From Gemmatimonadota bacterium (GTDB lineage Bacteria; Gemmatimonadota; Gemmatimonadetes; Gemmatimonadales; GWC2-71-9), in NCBI GenBank assembly GCA_003220975.1, contig QHTX01000080.1, positions 517 to 16,599 of the forward strand: a DNA stretch of 16,083 nt. Direction: 5' to 3'. Within the stretch, counting starts at the first letter, position 1, and each line of letters opens with the position of its first letter. The position numbers and the translations under genes were made by a program. Shown here piece by piece: positions 15,358-16,083 of this stretch. The notes below the pieces were generated by a model that saw only the letters and a list, made by a program, of their open reading frames with translations, had not been told where the DNA came from and did not search any database.

Positions 15358-15365
15358 TGATCCTC

Positions 15366-15392
15366 CCAGTCGTCAGTTGTCAGTCGTCAGTA
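15366..15392. repeat. CAGTCGT-type 7-base tandem repeat at the HAD gene end
   Basis: On the plus strand the run reads CAGTCGT, CAGTTGT, CAGTCGT, CAGT. It encodes the last residues of the HAD protein (LLTTDN) and contains its stop codon, then runs into the ribosome binding site of the aminotransferase gene. It is unrelated in sequence to the other two repeat families here. Confidence 0.85.
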
Positions 15393-16020
15393 AACTGAGG
15401 TCCTCCGGTCGTTCTAGCCAGTAATCCGGCGCGAGATCGGCGAGGTGCGACCGGTCGAACGGTCCCCACAGCACCGCCGCGGTCTTGACGCCGGCGGCGC
15501 GGCCGCACTCGATGTCGTGGCGGGAGTCCCCGATGAACACGGCGGTCTCGGGCTCGGCCCCCAGCCGGGCGAGCGCCGCCAGCACCGGCTCGGGGTGCGG
15601 TTTGGGATGCGTCACTTCGTCCGACCCCACGATCACGTCGAAGGCGTCCGCCAGCTCGGCCACCTGAAGGCCCCGCAGCGCGCCGCTCCGCATCTTGCTC
15701 GTGACCAGTCCGAGGGCCCTCCCGGGGCGCCGCAGGGCCTGCACGGCCGCGACCACGCCCGCGTACGGTCGCACCAGCTCGTCGTGGTGCGCGAGGTTGT
15801 AGGCCCGGTACGTCGCGACCATCGCCTCGATCTCGGCCGGATCATCGGTGAAATGCCGGAACTGGACCGACAGCGGGGTGCCGAGGCCGGTCATCCAGAC
15901 GTCGTCCGGCGGCTCGTGCCCGCGATGCAGCCGCATGGTGTGGCGGTAGGAGCGCAGGATCAGCTCGATCGAGTCGATGAGGGTGCCGTCGAGGTCGAAC
16001 AGGAAGGTGGAGAGCGCCAC
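15373..16020 (-). CDS. HAD-family phosphatase (phosphoglycolate phosphatase / PpaX-like)
   Basis: A haloacid-dehalogenase-superfamily phosphatase of 215 residues. Motif I is FDLDGTLIDS (catalytic Asp 9 and Asp 11), motif II LVTSK, motif III the Lys of HPKPHPEPV, and motif IV FIGDSRHD. The cap region between residues about 20 and 85 is helical, as in the PGP/PpaX subgroup. The phosphorylated substrate cannot be read from sequence. The GTG at 16020-16018 is used; a strong ribosome binding site is not visible. The C-terminal LLTTDN and the stop are made from a tandem repeat, so the original C-terminus may have differed. It leads a minus-strand operon with the aminotransferase 15 bases downstream. 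Confidence 0.9.
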   Translation of the reverse strand: MALSTFLFDLDGTLIDSIELILRSYRHTMRLHRGHEPPDDVWMTGLGTPLSVQFRHFTDDPAEIEAMVATYRAYNLAHHDELVRPYAGVVAAVQALRRPGRALGLVTSKMRSGALRGLQVAELADAFDVIVGSDEVTHPKPHPEPVLAALARLGAEPETAVFIGDSRHDIECGRAAGVKTAAVLWGPFDRSHLADLAPDYWLERPEDLSLLTTDN

Positions 16021-16052
16021 GCCGGAAGCTAACTTTGGGGAGCCCGCGCGCC

Positions 16053-16083
16053 ATGTACAACTTCGAGATCGTCCTCGCGCTCT
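16053..16083 (+). CDS. Start of an unidentified plus-strand gene (runs off the right edge)
   Basis: The ATG at 16053 follows GGGGAG (16037-16042) by 10 bases and opens MYNFEIVLAL, a hydrophobic start suggesting a membrane protein. The style is reminiscent of cation/proton antiporter N-termini, but ten residues cannot support a name. It is divergent from the HAD gene with 32 bases between starts. Confidence 0.45.
   Translation, partial: MYNFEIVLAL

Noticed and set aside
14056..15360. Long plus-strand open frame opposite the aminotransferase and cyclodeaminase genes
   Set aside because: Its composition is that of an antisense shadow and the minus-strand genes have full catalytic motifs.

Overview
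This is a high-GC bacterial window with dense gene packing. No rRNA or tRNA is present to fix the taxonomy. Gene styles (DUF47-PiT pair, DnaE2/ImuB set, GTG/TTG starts, short tandem repeats common in soil metagenome assemblies) would suit a soil bacterium such as Gemmatimonadota or a neighbouring phylum. That placement is inference only.

Region 1 (1-5207, minus strand) is an SOS-type mutagenesis operon: imuB, a small unnamed gene, dnaE2 (error-prone polymerase III alpha), then the start of msrA, which runs off the left edge. No imuA is seen. dnaE2 carries a reading-frame break near 1776-1790. A family of ~10-nt repeats (units like ATTGCGGATT) occurs four times here and nowhere else in the window: inside dnaE2 near its 3' end, just before the dnaE2 start, between the small gene and imuB, and in frame inside imuB.

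Region 2 (5208-8533) starts with a divergent intergenic promoter region, then two tandem DUF72 (YecE-like) genes on the plus strand. They converge on a minus-strand SPL-like (Rv2578c-like) radical SAM gene, which is preceded by a 48-aa zinc-ribbon ORF. With the mutasome this looks like a DNA-damage neighbourhood. The second DUF72 gene holds a long broken G tract. A second repeat family (units like GGCGGATAG) flanks the radical SAM start in inverted orientation.

Region 3 (8534-12643) is metabolism and transport: prephenate dehydratase (pheA, plus), an APC-family amino acid permease (minus, convergent), then a DUF47/PhoU-like protein and a PiT phosphate transporter overlapping by one base (plus).

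Region 4 (12632-16083) is a tight minus-strand operon read right to left: HAD phosphatase, PLP aminotransferase, ornithine cyclodeaminase/mu-crystallin-family protein, and a membrane sensor-kinase-like gene that looks broken and lacks the phospho-acceptor histidine motif. A third short tandem repeat forms the end of the HAD gene. A divergent plus-strand gene begins at the right edge.

No stretch over 300 bases lacks a gene. Three convergent gene pairs overlap at their stop codons, leaving no room for separate terminators.
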